DNA of 64,000 bases from Bradyrhizobium algeriense. GTDB taxonomy: Bacteria; Pseudomonadota; Alphaproteobacteria; Rhizobiales; Xanthobacteraceae. The DNA lies in NCBI RefSeq assembly GCF_003062295.1, contig NZ_PYCN01000003.1, positions 248,001 through 312,000 of the forward strand. The letters are read 5' to 3'. The translations under genes were made by a program, and so were the position numbers. Within the stretch, counting starts at the first letter, position 1; each line of letters begins with the position of its first letter. Of this stretch, positions 18,081 through 26,574 are shown one piece after another. The notes under the pieces were generated by a model. That model ran no database searches. It was given only the letters and a program-made list of their open reading frames with translations, and had not been told where the DNA came from.

Positions 18081-19589
18081 TCAGGCGGCGCGAACGTAGC
18101 CGTAGCGCAGGTTCGAGGGCCCCTCGGCCGCCAGCGCATACTCGTTCTTGAGCGAAGCGAGACGGTCCGCGGAAAAGGCCGGCATCCTGGTGTTGTCAGC
18201 CGCTTTCAGCCTGATCTTGTAGAACTTGGTGGCGTTGCCGCCAAAGATCAGCTGCTTGGTGGCGCTATTGGCGTCGCCGAGCGGCGCAAAGCCGTATTTC
18301 TTCTGCATGTCCTCCGGAATTTCGAGGCGGCGCAGCGCTTCGATCTGCCACTGCGGTGAGCCGTACCAGACCGAGTCGGTCCCCCACATGACGTGATCGA
18401 CCCCCATGCCCTTGATCAGCGTGCCGACCAGCGCGGCGCAGAACTTCGGATGCGCCACCGCCGAGTTGGCAAAGGAGGTGCCGAGCTCGGCATAGACATT
18501 GGTGACGCCGAACTTCTGCGGGATTTCCGCAAGATCCGTAGCCCACTGGATGCGGCCGGTCTGCTCGAACTCCGCCCATGCCTTGTCCGGCAGTTCGAGG
18601 AACGCCCGCAGCGCCGAGTGATAGATCACGAAGTTCATCTGCGGCCAGTCCTTTGCCGCCTTTCCGATGTCCCACGCGGTTGCGTATTCCCACACGCCGG
18701 CGAACGACTTCTCGTAATCGGGCGGCAGCAGCCCCTTGTGGATGCACAACGTGTTGATGCCGGCCTTCACCGCTTTTTCGTAGAACGGATACATCACCTG
18801 CTCGTCGTCGAGCCGCCATGGGAATTTCGAGGGCGCCAGCGGGTCGCCGATCGTGTAGGACTTCCAGGAATCCGGCTTGTAGACCTCGATTGCCTTGTCG
18901 ACCTCCTCCATCCAGCCGGGCTGCTTCGGGGTAATGACGCTGTGCGCCAGCAGGCGGCGCGAGCCCGCGAAGTCGTTGATCAGCTCGCGCGCCTTGACGA
19001 TCTGCTCGTTGGACAGAAGCCACCAGCTCGGATCGTCGAACGGCGCGCCGCTCAAGAGCGCCATGTTGGTGTCGCTGTCGTAGTAGATCTCTTTCACATA
19101 GTTCTGGAACTTGTAGCGGGCGAGCGAGGTGACGCCCTCCTCCTTCATCTTCGGATTCCAGTGCTGGCTCGCAAAGTCCGCCAGACCCAACAGCTCCTTG
19201 TGATCGAACTCGTCGCGCACGAAATGGGTCTGAACGTCGAAGATGAACTGGCCGGCGAGGCCCTGCGCGCGCGCCAGCATCAGCTCGGGCTCGCGGGCCT
19301 CTGCAGACGCGACCTGGAAAACATTGCCGTAGATGTCGTTCATGGCGAGGAATGCCGCCGCCATGCCACAGCTCGTGTGCAGGAACTGCCTGCGGCTCAA
19401 GCCGAGGTGCTTGCCGTTGACGTCGGCGAGCTCGTTGATCCGCGCCTCGACCTTCTTCTGTGTCTCGCTCTGCGGGGGCGGCAGATACTCGCCGTTGGAA
19501 ACAATCTGGGTGGGAATCGGCGTTGCGGCCGATGCCGCCTCGGCGCCCGCAACGAGGCGCTGCTCTCGTTCACTAAGCCAGGTGCTCAT
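18081..19589 (-). CDS. Amidohydrolase-2 family metal-dependent hydrolase with internal Tat motif
   Basis: This encodes 502 aa. The Tat motif SRRQFLHTSCGMAAAF is at about residues 64-80, after an unusually long N-terminal extension, so export from this start is likely but atypical. The TIM-barrel hydrolase follows, with FDVQTHF, LCIHKGLLP, FVIYHS and DHVMWGTDSVW giving the metal-binding and catalytic His/Asp positions. Substrates in this family are often ring-cleavage acids. It stands divergent from the PQQ dehydrogenase operon, so a joint role in periplasmic oxidation is possible but unproven. Confidence 0.8.
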   Translation of the reverse strand: MSTWLSEREQRLVAGAEAASAATPIPTQIVSNGEYLPPPQSETQKKVEARINELADVNGKHLGLSRRQFLHTSCGMAAAFLAMNDIYGNVFQVASAEAREPELMLARAQGLAGQFIFDVQTHFVRDEFDHKELLGLADFASQHWNPKMKEEGVTSLARYKFQNYVKEIYYDSDTNMALLSGAPFDDPSWWLLSNEQIVKARELINDFAGSRRLLAHSVITPKQPGWMEEVDKAIEVYKPDSWKSYTIGDPLAPSKFPWRLDDEQVMYPFYEKAVKAGINTLCIHKGLLPPDYEKSFAGVWEYATAWDIGKAAKDWPQMNFVIYHSALRAFLELPDKAWAEFEQTGRIQWATDLAEIPQKFGVTNVYAELGTSFANSAVAHPKFCAALVGTLIKGMGVDHVMWGTDSVWYGSPQWQIEALRRLEIPEDMQKKYGFAPLGDANSATKQLIFGGNATKFYKIRLKAADNTRMPAFSADRLASLKNEYALAAEGPSNLRYGYVRAA

Positions 19590-20408
19590 CGTTCTCCTCC
19601 CCTTTTTTGGCGTCGACAGTGCTGGTCAGTGCGCGCATGAGGCTTGCGAGTTCGGCCTACTCCCGATCAGTCAGATGACCATGAGGCGTACCTTCCGCTT
19701 AAGCTGCGAGTGGAGCCATCACACTCGCTTCACGCCCACGCCCCTCTCTTCATCGTGTCATCCTGCACGAGCGCAGGCACACTGAGAAAACTACTTTCGG
19801 TGGTGGCGTATGATCGCGCAATTCAATGCCCAAACCTCGATTGGCGCAAGCGATGTAATCCGACAGTCACACTGTCCAAACGCCGCCGTCATTTGCGACC
19901 GGCGCGACCGGTGGGGTTACCGGAATGAGCGCAACCCCGCTGCTCGGTGGTGATGCTGTGCTCGACACGCTTGCGCGGCTCCATCGCTTGTCCTGCGCCG
20001 TGGCCGGAGTGACTGCGGCTTCAGCTCAAGGTTGCCACCGCCGACAGGCGCTCCACAAAAAAACAACAATCCGGTCAACTAATGGGCGAGCGCATCGAGG
20101 GACATGTCATGGTGCACTGCACCGACATCGCCGGGGGCAGCATGGGACAGGCAAGCGCTGGCAGTGATCGCATGTGCCGCCGTGCTCTGACATGGCGCCC
20201 TCTTCGAAGACAATCCTTCGCCCGATCCTCTGCCCGCTTCTCACTCAGGCCGCAAGACGTGCTGTCGCTTCTTCGCGATGGCGGCCCCGCCGGCCCATGC
20301 CATCTATTTCGAACTTGTGACCCTAGGAGGCGTTGACGCCACGACATCCTGTCAAGGGTCGCGGACGAAAATTCGGCCCAACAAACAAACTACAAAGGGA
20401 GGACGCAG
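19590..20408. other. Long divergent regulatory region between amidohydrolase and PQQ dehydrogenase
   Basis: These 819 bp hold no frame I would call a gene. Short frames exist on both strands, including a Cys-rich minus-strand one around 20075-20210, but none has both a ribosome binding site and a recognisable product. The promoters of the two divergent units must be here. I could not identify sigma-factor boxes with confidence. Confidence 0.5.
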
Positions 20409-22148
20409 ATGACTTTCCACGAACGATATCTCGCCGGCTGCGCTGTGCTGGCGGTGGCTGCCTTGGTCACCGTCTCGCCGACGCACGCTCAAGCGCCGAC
20501 GCAGCCTCAAGACGCGGCGCTGAATGCCGAGGCGGCCCAGAACGACTGGCCGACCTATCACGGCACCTACAAGTCCTATCATTACAGCGGCCTCGACCAG
20601 ATCAATACCGGCAACGTCAAGAATCTTGAAGTTGCCTGGATGCATTTTCCGGAGCGCGCCACCCGCGGCATTCAGTCGACGCCACTCGCCATCGGCGGCG
20701 TGCTGTACTATTCGGGCTCCTACAGCCGCGTCTACGCGCTGGACGGCGCGACCGGCAAGACAATCTGGTCCTACGCGCCGGAACTCGACGAGGAACTGGT
20801 CGCCAAGCAAACGCACTCGCCGTACAACCGCGGCATCGCCATCGGACACGGCAATCTCTACGTCGGCACGGTCGATGGGCGCCTGATCGCGCTCGACGTG
20901 AAGACCGGCAAGCTGGTTTGGGACACCAAGCTGCTGGATTCCAAGAGGATGACGGTCGGCTTCACTGGCGCGCCGCTGGTGGTGAAGGACATGGTCATCA
21001 TCGGCGCCCAGGGCGGCGAATGGCCCCATCGCGGACCGATCTTCGGCGTGGACGGCAAGAGCGGACAGAAGAAATGGGAGTTCTTCACGGTCGCCGGTAC
21101 CGAAGAGGCCAAGGCGACCTGGGGCGGCGATTCCTGGCGGACCGGCGGCGGCGGCGGCTGGATGCCCGGAACCTATGACCCGGAAAACAATGCGGTGTGG
21201 TGGGGCACCGGCAACCCGGCGCCGCTCTACGACTGGGCGGGCGCGGACTGGAAGAAGAGTGGACCGCGGCCGGGCGACAATCTTTACACGACATCGGTCA
21301 TCGCACTCGATCCCGATACCGGCAAGCTCAAATTCTACCATCAGGAGCTGCCGCACGACGCCTGGGACTTCGACTCTTCCGTGGGAGAGTTCGTCATGAT
21401 CGACCGTGGCGGCAAGAAACTCGTCGTGCACGCCAACAAGGGCGGACACGTCTTCGTCTACGATCGTTCCAACGCCAAGATCGAGAACGTCTGGCCGCTG
21501 GTAAAGAACATCAACTTCGTCAAGAGCATCGATCCGAAGACCGGCGAGTTGATCGGTCGCCGTGACCTCTCGGAAGGCAAGGTGGACCCGCCATTGTGCC
21601 CGGCGATCATGGGCGGCATCAGCTGGAACTCTGGCGCCTACAGCCCCAAGAACGGGCTCTTCTACCGGATCGGGCAGGAGTGGTGCATGGAGTTGACCGT
21701 CGAGAAGACCACGCCGATCCTGGAGCCGATGGCCCAGCTCAACATCGGCGCCACGTTCAAGCCTGTGGCGCCTCCGGACGGACCGGCCCGTGGTCATCTT
21801 AGCGCCCGCGACCCGGTCACCGGCGCCAAGAAGTGGGAGGTCAACTACAAGTACCCGCCGCTCGCCAGCGTTCTCGCCACCGCGGGCAATCTGGTATTCG
21901 TGCCGGATTCCGAAGGCGTCGTGCACGCTTACAATGCGGACACCGGCGAAGAGCTCTGGTCGCGCAACAACGGCATGGGGCATAATGCTGGCATCATCAG
22001 CTACATGGCCGGTGGCAAGCAGTACGTCGCCGTGCCGGCGGGCTGGGGCAGCCTGGTGGGCGACGAATTTGTCGGGCTCTTTGGCGAGCCCTTCAAGAGC
22101 ATGCCGAAGAATACCGGTGCCCTGGTTGTCTTCACACTCAGGCAATGA
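20409..22148 (+). CDS. PQQ-dependent alcohol dehydrogenase with lanthanide-type signature
   Basis: This encodes 579 aa. GGGAGGA precedes the ATG, and a signal peptide (to about residue 28) sends it to the periplasm. Eight-bladed propeller repeats are visible as recurrent tryptophan-docking motifs (DGATGKTIWSY, DVKTGKLVWD, ADTGEELW). There is no C-terminal haem domain, so it is a type I quinoprotein that passes electrons to a separate cytochrome, here the next gene. The catalytic site reads W-D320-F-D322. An Asp two residues after the catalytic Asp marks lanthanide-dependent (XoxF/ExaF-like) enzymes; calcium enzymes have Ala there. The adjacent Cys-Cys pair of classical methanol dehydrogenases is absent: THSPYNRGIAI stands where CCDxxNRG is expected. 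The substrate may be an alcohol other than methanol. Confidence 0.9.
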   Translation: MTFHERYLAGCAVLAVAALVTVSPTHAQAPTQPQDAALNAEAAQNDWPTYHGTYKSYHYSGLDQINTGNVKNLEVAWMHFPERATRGIQSTPLAIGGVLYYSGSYSRVYALDGATGKTIWSYAPELDEELVAKQTHSPYNRGIAIGHGNLYVGTVDGRLIALDVKTGKLVWDTKLLDSKRMTVGFTGAPLVVKDMVIIGAQGGEWPHRGPIFGVDGKSGQKKWEFFTVAGTEEAKATWGGDSWRTGGGGGWMPGTYDPENNAVWWGTGNPAPLYDWAGADWKKSGPRPGDNLYTTSVIALDPDTGKLKFYHQELPHDAWDFDSSVGEFVMIDRGGKKLVVHANKGGHVFVYDRSNAKIENVWPLVKNINFVKSIDPKTGELIGRRDLSEGKVDPPLCPAIMGGISWNSGAYSPKNGLFYRIGQEWCMELTVEKTTPILEPMAQLNIGATFKPVAPPDGPARGHLSARDPVTGAKKWEVNYKYPPLASVLATAGNLVFVPDSEGVVHAYNADTGEELWSRNNGMGHNAGIISYMAGGKQYVAVPAGWGSLVGDEFVGLFGEPFKSMPKNTGALVVFTLRQ

Positions 22149-22272
22149 CGATAGCGTGGGCGGCGGGGATCGATTTCTCCCGCCGCCCTTGCCGGTCCAT
22201 ACGTTGCCCCTCTTGCGGTCAACACGTTGCCGCTCTTGCGATCAACACCTCGCGGTGAATGCGGATGCTGGA

Positions 22273-22632
22273 ATGCGAATACCGTTCGTAATTGTTGCTT
22301 CCCTGGCCATCGTCTGGCCATGGCTGTCGACCGCCTCGTTTGCCCAACAGTCCACCTCACCGGCCGCGGCAAATCCGCTGCCGCAAGCCGAAGCCTCGCC
22401 GGACGACATCGAAGGCGGGAAAATGTTCGCAACCACCTGCGGCTTTTGTCACCCGGATGGCGGCCGCCATGCTGGCAAAGGTCCGAAGCTGTCGAAGTCC
22501 GAGCGCAGCGACGAATTCATCATCGAGCGAATCAAGAAGGGCAGGACGGGCGCCATGCCCGCCTATGGGTCGGTGTTCAGTGACGGCCAGATCATCGCGA
22601 TCCTGGCCTACATTCGGGGGCTCGATGACTAG
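22273..22632 (+). CDS. Class I cytochrome c, electron acceptor of the PQQ dehydrogenase
   Basis: This encodes 119 aa with a signal peptide ending at ASFAQ. The haem site is C56-G-F-C59-H60, and the Met ligand lies in GAMPAYG. The C-terminal helix IIAILAYIRGL is typical. The frame extends upstream to 21790 inside the dehydrogenase; the ATG at 22273 starts the signal peptide, although its ribosome binding site is weak and a GTG at 22255 is an alternative. It sits between the dehydrogenase and the XoxJ-like gene, the xoxF-xoxG-xoxJ order. Its stop overlaps the next start. Confidence 0.85.
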   Translation: MRIPFVIVASLAIVWPWLSTASFAQQSTSPAAANPLPQAEASPDDIEGGKMFATTCGFCHPDGGRHAGKGPKLSKSERSDEFIIERIKKGRTGAMPAYGSVFSDGQIIAILAYIRGLDD

Positions 22633-23422
22633 CGGGGCGTTGAGACCGCGATATCGCCTCGCCCGATACGCGGCCAGCCTCTCGCTGTTGATGTTCTGGA
22701 ACGCCTCGGCGGATGCCCGCTCGCTGGAAACCGTCATGGAGCGCGGCGCGTTGACGCTCTGCGCCAGCCCCAACGCACTGCCGTTTGCAAGCAAGTCCGG
22801 ACCGCTCCCGGGATTCCAGATCGAACTCGGCGACAAAATCGCCGAGCAACTCGGTGTCAAGCTGACGCGCGAATGGGTGGTCAGTGCGATCCAGTATCGC
22901 CGCGCCGATTGCGACCTCGTGCTCGACGTCATCGCCCGCAAGGATACGCCGCCCGCGGGCGGTGTGCGGGTTTCGCGCCCCTACCATCGCAGCGGCGTCG
23001 TGCTCGCAGTGCGCGGCGATTCGCCGGCGTCGTCGCTGGCAAGTCTCGGTTCCGATCAGCGGGTCGGGGTACCGGTCGGCTCGCTGGTCTCCATGACGCT
23101 CGCCAAGGCCGGCGCCGCCACGTCTCCGTTCGTGTTCGAGGACGATATCGTCGCAGCGCTGGCCAATCGCGAGATCGAGGCCGCCGCCGTCACACCGATG
23201 ACGGTCGGCTGGTTCAACCTGCAGCATGCCGACAAGCCGCTCCGCCTGATTCCAGCGTTCGACAACGACCAGGATCTGAACTGGAATATTGCGGCCGGAC
23301 TGCTTCGCCCCGACGACAGACTGCGGCAGCGTGTCGATGCGGCGATCGAGGCCCTGCTGGCCGATGGCACCATCGCACGGATTTACGCCCGCTACGGCAT
23401 CGAGCTGCGGCCTCCGCAGTGA
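22625..23422 (+). CDS. XoxJ/MoxJ-like quinoprotein-associated solute-binding protein
   Basis: This encodes 265 aa. The ATG overlaps the stop of the cytochrome gene by eight bases (ATGACTAG), indicating translational coupling. An N-terminal hydrophobic segment ends at NASADA. The remainder is a family 3 extracellular solute-binding fold (LTLCASPNALPFASKSGPLPGF, split here as LTLCASPNALPF and PGFQIELGDKIAEQLG). Proteins of this type beside PQQ dehydrogenases are thought to assist dehydrogenase maturation rather than transport. That role is inferred from homologues. Confidence 0.8.
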   Translation: MTSGALRPRYRLARYAASLSLLMFWNASADARSLETVMERGALTLCASPNALPFASKSGPLPGFQIELGDKIAEQLGVKLTREWVVSAIQYRRADCDLVLDVIARKDTPPAGGVRVSRPYHRSGVVLAVRGDSPASSLASLGSDQRVGVPVGSLVSMTLAKAGAATSPFVFEDDIVAALANREIEAAAVTPMTVGWFNLQHADKPLRLIPAFDNDQDLNWNIAAGLLRPDDRLRQRVDAAIEALLADGTIARIYARYGIELRPPQ

Positions 23423-23440
23423 GCATCAGCCCAGGAGCAG

Positions 23441-23480
23441 CCTAAGGATTGCAACCTAAGGATTGCAGCCTAATGATTAA
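23441..23480. repeat. 14-bp tandem repeat, nearly three copies
   Basis: CCTAAGGATTGCAA (23441-23454) is followed directly by CCTAAGGATTGCAG (23455-23468) and a degenerate third copy CCTAATGATTAA (23469-23480). It lies just after the stop of the XoxJ-like gene. It may be simple slippage, since no hairpin is formed. Confidence 0.7.
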
Positions 23481-23550
23481 AGAGCGGGCCCAGACAGCAG
23501 GGCATCGATAGAACTCTCGGACGAGAGTAAGCCAAGCAAAAGGACAAGCA

Positions 23551-24024
23551 ATGGCCAAGAATACGATTTGCCTGTGGTACGACAGGGACGCGGAAGCTGC
23601 GGCCCGCTTCTACGCCGAAACCTTTCCCGACAGCGCCGTGGGCGCCGTCCACCGTGCACCCAGTGACTACCCCTCCGGCACGCAGGGCGACGTGCTGACG
23701 GTAGAATTCACGGTCGCCGGCGTCCCGTGTATGGGCCTCAACGGCGGTCCCGCGTTCAAGCATAACGAAGCTTTCTCGTTTCAGATCGCCACCGATGATC
23801 AGCAGGAGACCGACCGCTACTGGAACGCCATCGTCGGCAATGGAGGTCAGGAGAGTGCGTGCGGCTGGTGCAAGGACAAGTGGGGCGTCTCCTGGCAAAT
23901 CACGCCGCGCGTGCTGACAGAGGCGCTGGCGGCCGGCGGCGCTGAAGCAAAGCGCGCATTCGATGCCATGATGGGCATGAAGAAAATCGACGTCGCCGCG
24001 ATCAAAGCGGCGCGACGCGGCTGA
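23551..24024 (+). CDS. VOC superfamily protein of the PhnB / 3-demethylubiquinone methyltransferase-like family
   Basis: This encodes 157 aa. AGGAC lies before the ATG. The sequence follows the PF06983 pattern: ICLWYDRDAEAAARFYAETF, then VEFTVAGVPCMGLNGG, AFSFQIATDDQQETDRYW, and WCKDKWGVSWQITP. Despite the family name most members have no proven methyltransferase activity, and they resemble glyoxalase-fold dimers. It is a single gene, convergent with the protease gene. Confidence 0.85.
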   Translation: MAKNTICLWYDRDAEAAARFYAETFPDSAVGAVHRAPSDYPSGTQGDVLTVEFTVAGVPCMGLNGGPAFKHNEAFSFQIATDDQQETDRYWNAIVGNGGQESACGWCKDKWGVSWQITPRVLTEALAAGGAEAKRAFDAMMGMKKIDVAAIKAARRG

Positions 24025-24134
24025 TGTTCACGCACCGTAAGATCTGGTGGCGTCCGTTTGCGGTTTCAGAACGATCGCTGCGGTCCGACCGGCCCTGGTC
24101 CTGACGCTATTTTAAATGCGACGGACGCAACCGA

Positions 24135-24177
24135 CTAAAGCGCGATTGCGATTCGACTTAGAGCCATCGCGCTTTAG
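24135..24177. terminator. 12-bp palindrome overlapping the protease stop codon
   Basis: CTAAAGCGCGAT (24135-24146) and ATCGCGCTTTAG (24166-24177) are exact reverse complements separated by 19 bases. The right arm contains the TAA stop of the minus-strand protease gene. The position between convergent genes suits a terminator, although the loop is long and there is no T run. Confidence 0.4.
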
Positions 24178-26000
24178 CGTTCTGCCGCCAAACCAGCGAA
24201 CGCCATTGCTGCCTTGAGTTCGTGGATGCTTGCTTTCTCGCCGCCGTCGGCCTGGAACGCCAGAGGTCCCGAACTCAGCGGCAGGCTACTCACCCTGGCC
24301 GGACCACGCGGCAGCTCGAACGGCATCACGTCGCTTGCGCCGAACTGAATCTGATCGAGCTGCCGAATGGCGCTGCGCATCTGACCCAATCCGACATTCA
24401 GCGGCACGACTGTCGCTCGCTGCTCAGACCAGATGCCAAGCGCACGCGCCGCGTTCGGTAGCCCGGCCCCGGTCTGCCAGGGATGACCGATCGGCTGCGC
24501 GGTATCCTTGAGAATCTGGAACAGCCGTTCGACGCGTTGCAAATCTCTGGCAGCGAAACTGCTCTTGAAATCACTGTGATCGGCGAGGATCAGGGCTGCG
24601 AGTGCGGTAACGTGGGCAGCCGCGAGCGAGGTCCCGTCACAGAGCGCGTAACTGTCAGGGGACTGGCAGGCAGTGATCGCAACGCCAGGCGCGCAGAGGT
24701 CGAGCTCGGGCCCGCGACAGGAAAACGGCGGTACGAAGAACCCGCCGGCGAGCGCGATGGCTGCCGCCGCTTGTGCCGCCTGCGGACTGTCTTCCGGGAA
24801 GCTTCCCGCTTGTCCGACCGCACCAACCGCCATGACGTTCGGGGAGCAAGCCGGAAACAGCACCGCTCCTGCGGAATTTCCGGCAGCCGCGATGAGGCTC
24901 ATGCCATGCTGTTTTGCCTCAGCGATGCGTTGCTCAACCAGAGCCGAGCCGCGCTCGCAACCGAATCCCAGACACGCCACGTCGATGGCGTTCTGCAGGC
25001 AATAGTCGAGCGCCACGATCAGATCGCTGCAATAGGCATCGGACGGAAGCTTGCAGACATGCAGCTCGCTGTCCGGCGCGTAACCCCGTACGCCGTGCGC
25101 TGTCTGGGGCGCGGCACTGATAAGGCCCGCGCATGGCGTGCCGTGGCCGATTGCGTCCTTCGACCAGGATTTTGCTTCGGCGCTCCTGATGTCGATACCG
25201 TGATCGATCCCGGTCAATCGCTTGTGGCTGGTCGCAACGCCACTGTCGATCAGAGCGATCCTGACTCCGGCGCCGCGGCATTGCTTCGGGATCCGGTCAA
25301 GCTGCATGGCTGCGCCCCCCCAATCCAGCGCCTCCGACAGCGACAACGGTTTTAGAGTGAAGATGTTCACCGCATCGGCGTCGAGATGAGGCCGATGTTG
25401 CCACAGGCCCCAAAAGCCGGAGCGCGGGTTGACAAGTATGGCAGCGACCGTGTCCGGCTGCTCGCCTTGCAGCGTCAGATTTACTCTGCCGTCGCTATCC
25501 GTCAGTCCCTGAACTGACGCCTGCTCACCGATGAGCCGCACCGCCGCCTGCTCCACGGGCGTGCCGGCTTCGCTCATGATCCGGATCGTCACCTTCAAAT
25601 CCGGCCCGAACGCGGTCATCATCGCGGCCGTCGGGAGAACCGATGACGCGCCAGCGAATGATGCAGCTCGCAAATGGAGGTCCGGCTCGATGATCAAGCT
25701 GCCAGCTGCGGAGCGGCGCAGTGCGGTGGCGGCGTCGTCAGGTATGCGCACGACCGCAATCGGCGGGACAGTGGTGTCGCGTCGCTCACGGGTCCGCAGG
25801 ATCTCGATGTTGCCGAACTGGTTGAGTTGCTCGGCCAGCTCTTGACCGCTTACGCCAGGTCCCGCCGGCGCGATCATGTACTGACTGGTGCGGGCCGGCT
25901 TGCGTCGATCACCGGCCGGCGCCGAGCGCGCGTCACGTGATGATTTGCGTCGGTCGCCGCTCGCCGTGGAGCGCGCGTCATCTGATGAGCTTGCTGCCAT
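24174..26000 (-). CDS. Subtilisin-family (S8) serine protease with accessory N-terminal domains
   Basis: This encodes 608 aa. GGGAGG precedes the ATG at 26000, preferred over a GTG at 26015. The triad is D252 (IALIDSGVA), H286 (GHGTPCAG) and S458 (DGTSLAAAH), with N375 (AAGNSAG) for the oxyanion hole. Residues 7-37 are a charged near-duplication (DARSxxxGDRRK twice). Residues about 40-110 resemble a protease propeptide (QYMIAPAGPGVSGQELAEQL). Residues about 135-215 look like a small beta-sandwich (VTIRIMSEAGTPVEQAAVRL, GLTDSDGRVNLTLQ). There is no signal peptide, unusual for the family, so it may act inside the cell or leave by another route. It is the last gene of a three-gene unit, 17 bp after the 152-aa gene. 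Confidence 0.9.
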   Translation of the reverse strand: MAASSSDDARSTASGDRRKSSRDARSAPAGDRRKPARTSQYMIAPAGPGVSGQELAEQLNQFGNIEILRTRERRDTTVPPIAVVRIPDDAATALRRSAAGSLIIEPDLHLRAASFAGASSVLPTAAMMTAFGPDLKVTIRIMSEAGTPVEQAAVRLIGEQASVQGLTDSDGRVNLTLQGEQPDTVAAILVNPRSGFWGLWQHRPHLDADAVNIFTLKPLSLSEALDWGGAAMQLDRIPKQCRGAGVRIALIDSGVATSHKRLTGIDHGIDIRSAEAKSWSKDAIGHGTPCAGLISAAPQTAHGVRGYAPDSELHVCKLPSDAYCSDLIVALDYCLQNAIDVACLGFGCERGSALVEQRIAEAKQHGMSLIAAAGNSAGAVLFPACSPNVMAVGAVGQAGSFPEDSPQAAQAAAAIALAGGFFVPPFSCRGPELDLCAPGVAITACQSPDSYALCDGTSLAAAHVTALAALILADHSDFKSSFAARDLQRVERLFQILKDTAQPIGHPWQTGAGLPNAARALGIWSEQRATVVPLNVGLGQMRSAIRQLDQIQFGASDVMPFELPRGPARVSSLPLSSGPLAFQADGGEKASIHELKAAMAFAGLAAER

Positions 26001-26017
26001 GGTGTCGCCTCCCACCT

Positions 26018-26476
26018 TTAGTGGATTGAGGGTTGAGTCTGATCGGTCGAAGCCTGTCGCACCAGCGGAACGCGCGGATCAGCTGCGCGGACGATTTCGA
26101 TCATGCGATAGGCCTGCCCGATCAGGTCGAAGGCCTGCGCATAGTCCCGCGCGGCAAACCTGTGCGCGGCTTGGGTCACGATCGGCACGCAGTTCTCCAG
26201 GCCGGCATGCTGTGCTGCGTTGGCTGCGAGAAAGGCGGAAAGCGAGCGCAGCGATTCCGCGACCATATCGCCGATCATGTTCTCCGCAGCCTGACGATCG
26301 AGGACCGGGTTCGGCATCGGCAGGCTACCGGGCATGGTTTGGAACGGTTGCTCAAATGGTTGAAACTGAAGGCGCATGAGAAGCGGCATCAAATTGCCGA
26401 GCAGCGCGACGAGCTGCTGAATGTCTGCCGGGCGTGGCTGTGACGCAGTTGCGCCAGAAGGATTGGAATCGGACAT
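26018..26476 (-). CDS. 152-aa helical protein of the protease operon, function unknown
   Basis: GGAGGAG precedes the ATG. There is no signal peptide. After a polar start, residues about 18-42 are strongly amphipathic (IQQLVALLGNLMPLLMRLQ), resembling the repeated module of the upstream protein (NEVVRQLVPALPQML). A Pro/Phe-rich linker follows, and the rest is predicted helical with many Ala (SLSAFLAANAAQHAGLE, RDYAQAFDLIGQAYRMI), perhaps TPR-like. No family was recognised. Its place between the repeat protein and the protease suggests a partner, adaptor or substrate. Confidence 0.7.
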   Translation of the reverse strand: MSDSNPSGATASQPRPADIQQLVALLGNLMPLLMRLQFQPFEQPFQTMPGSLPMPNPVLDRQAAENMIGDMVAESLRSLSAFLAANAAQHAGLENCVPIVTQAAHRFAARDYAQAFDLIGQAYRMIEIVRAADPRVPLVRQASTDQTQPSIH

Positions 26477-26574
26477 GAATGTTCTCCTCCGGAGGGAAGC
26501 ATAACGGCAGCGAGCGCAACCGCCGCTTTGGGCGGCGGTCGCTGATTACCTTACGGACTGGCCGCGAATTGCGC

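Noticed and set aside
20352..22145. 597-codon minus-strand frame opposite the PQQ dehydrogenase
   Set aside because: Antisense shadow in GC-rich DNA; the plus-strand product has complete quinoprotein motifs.
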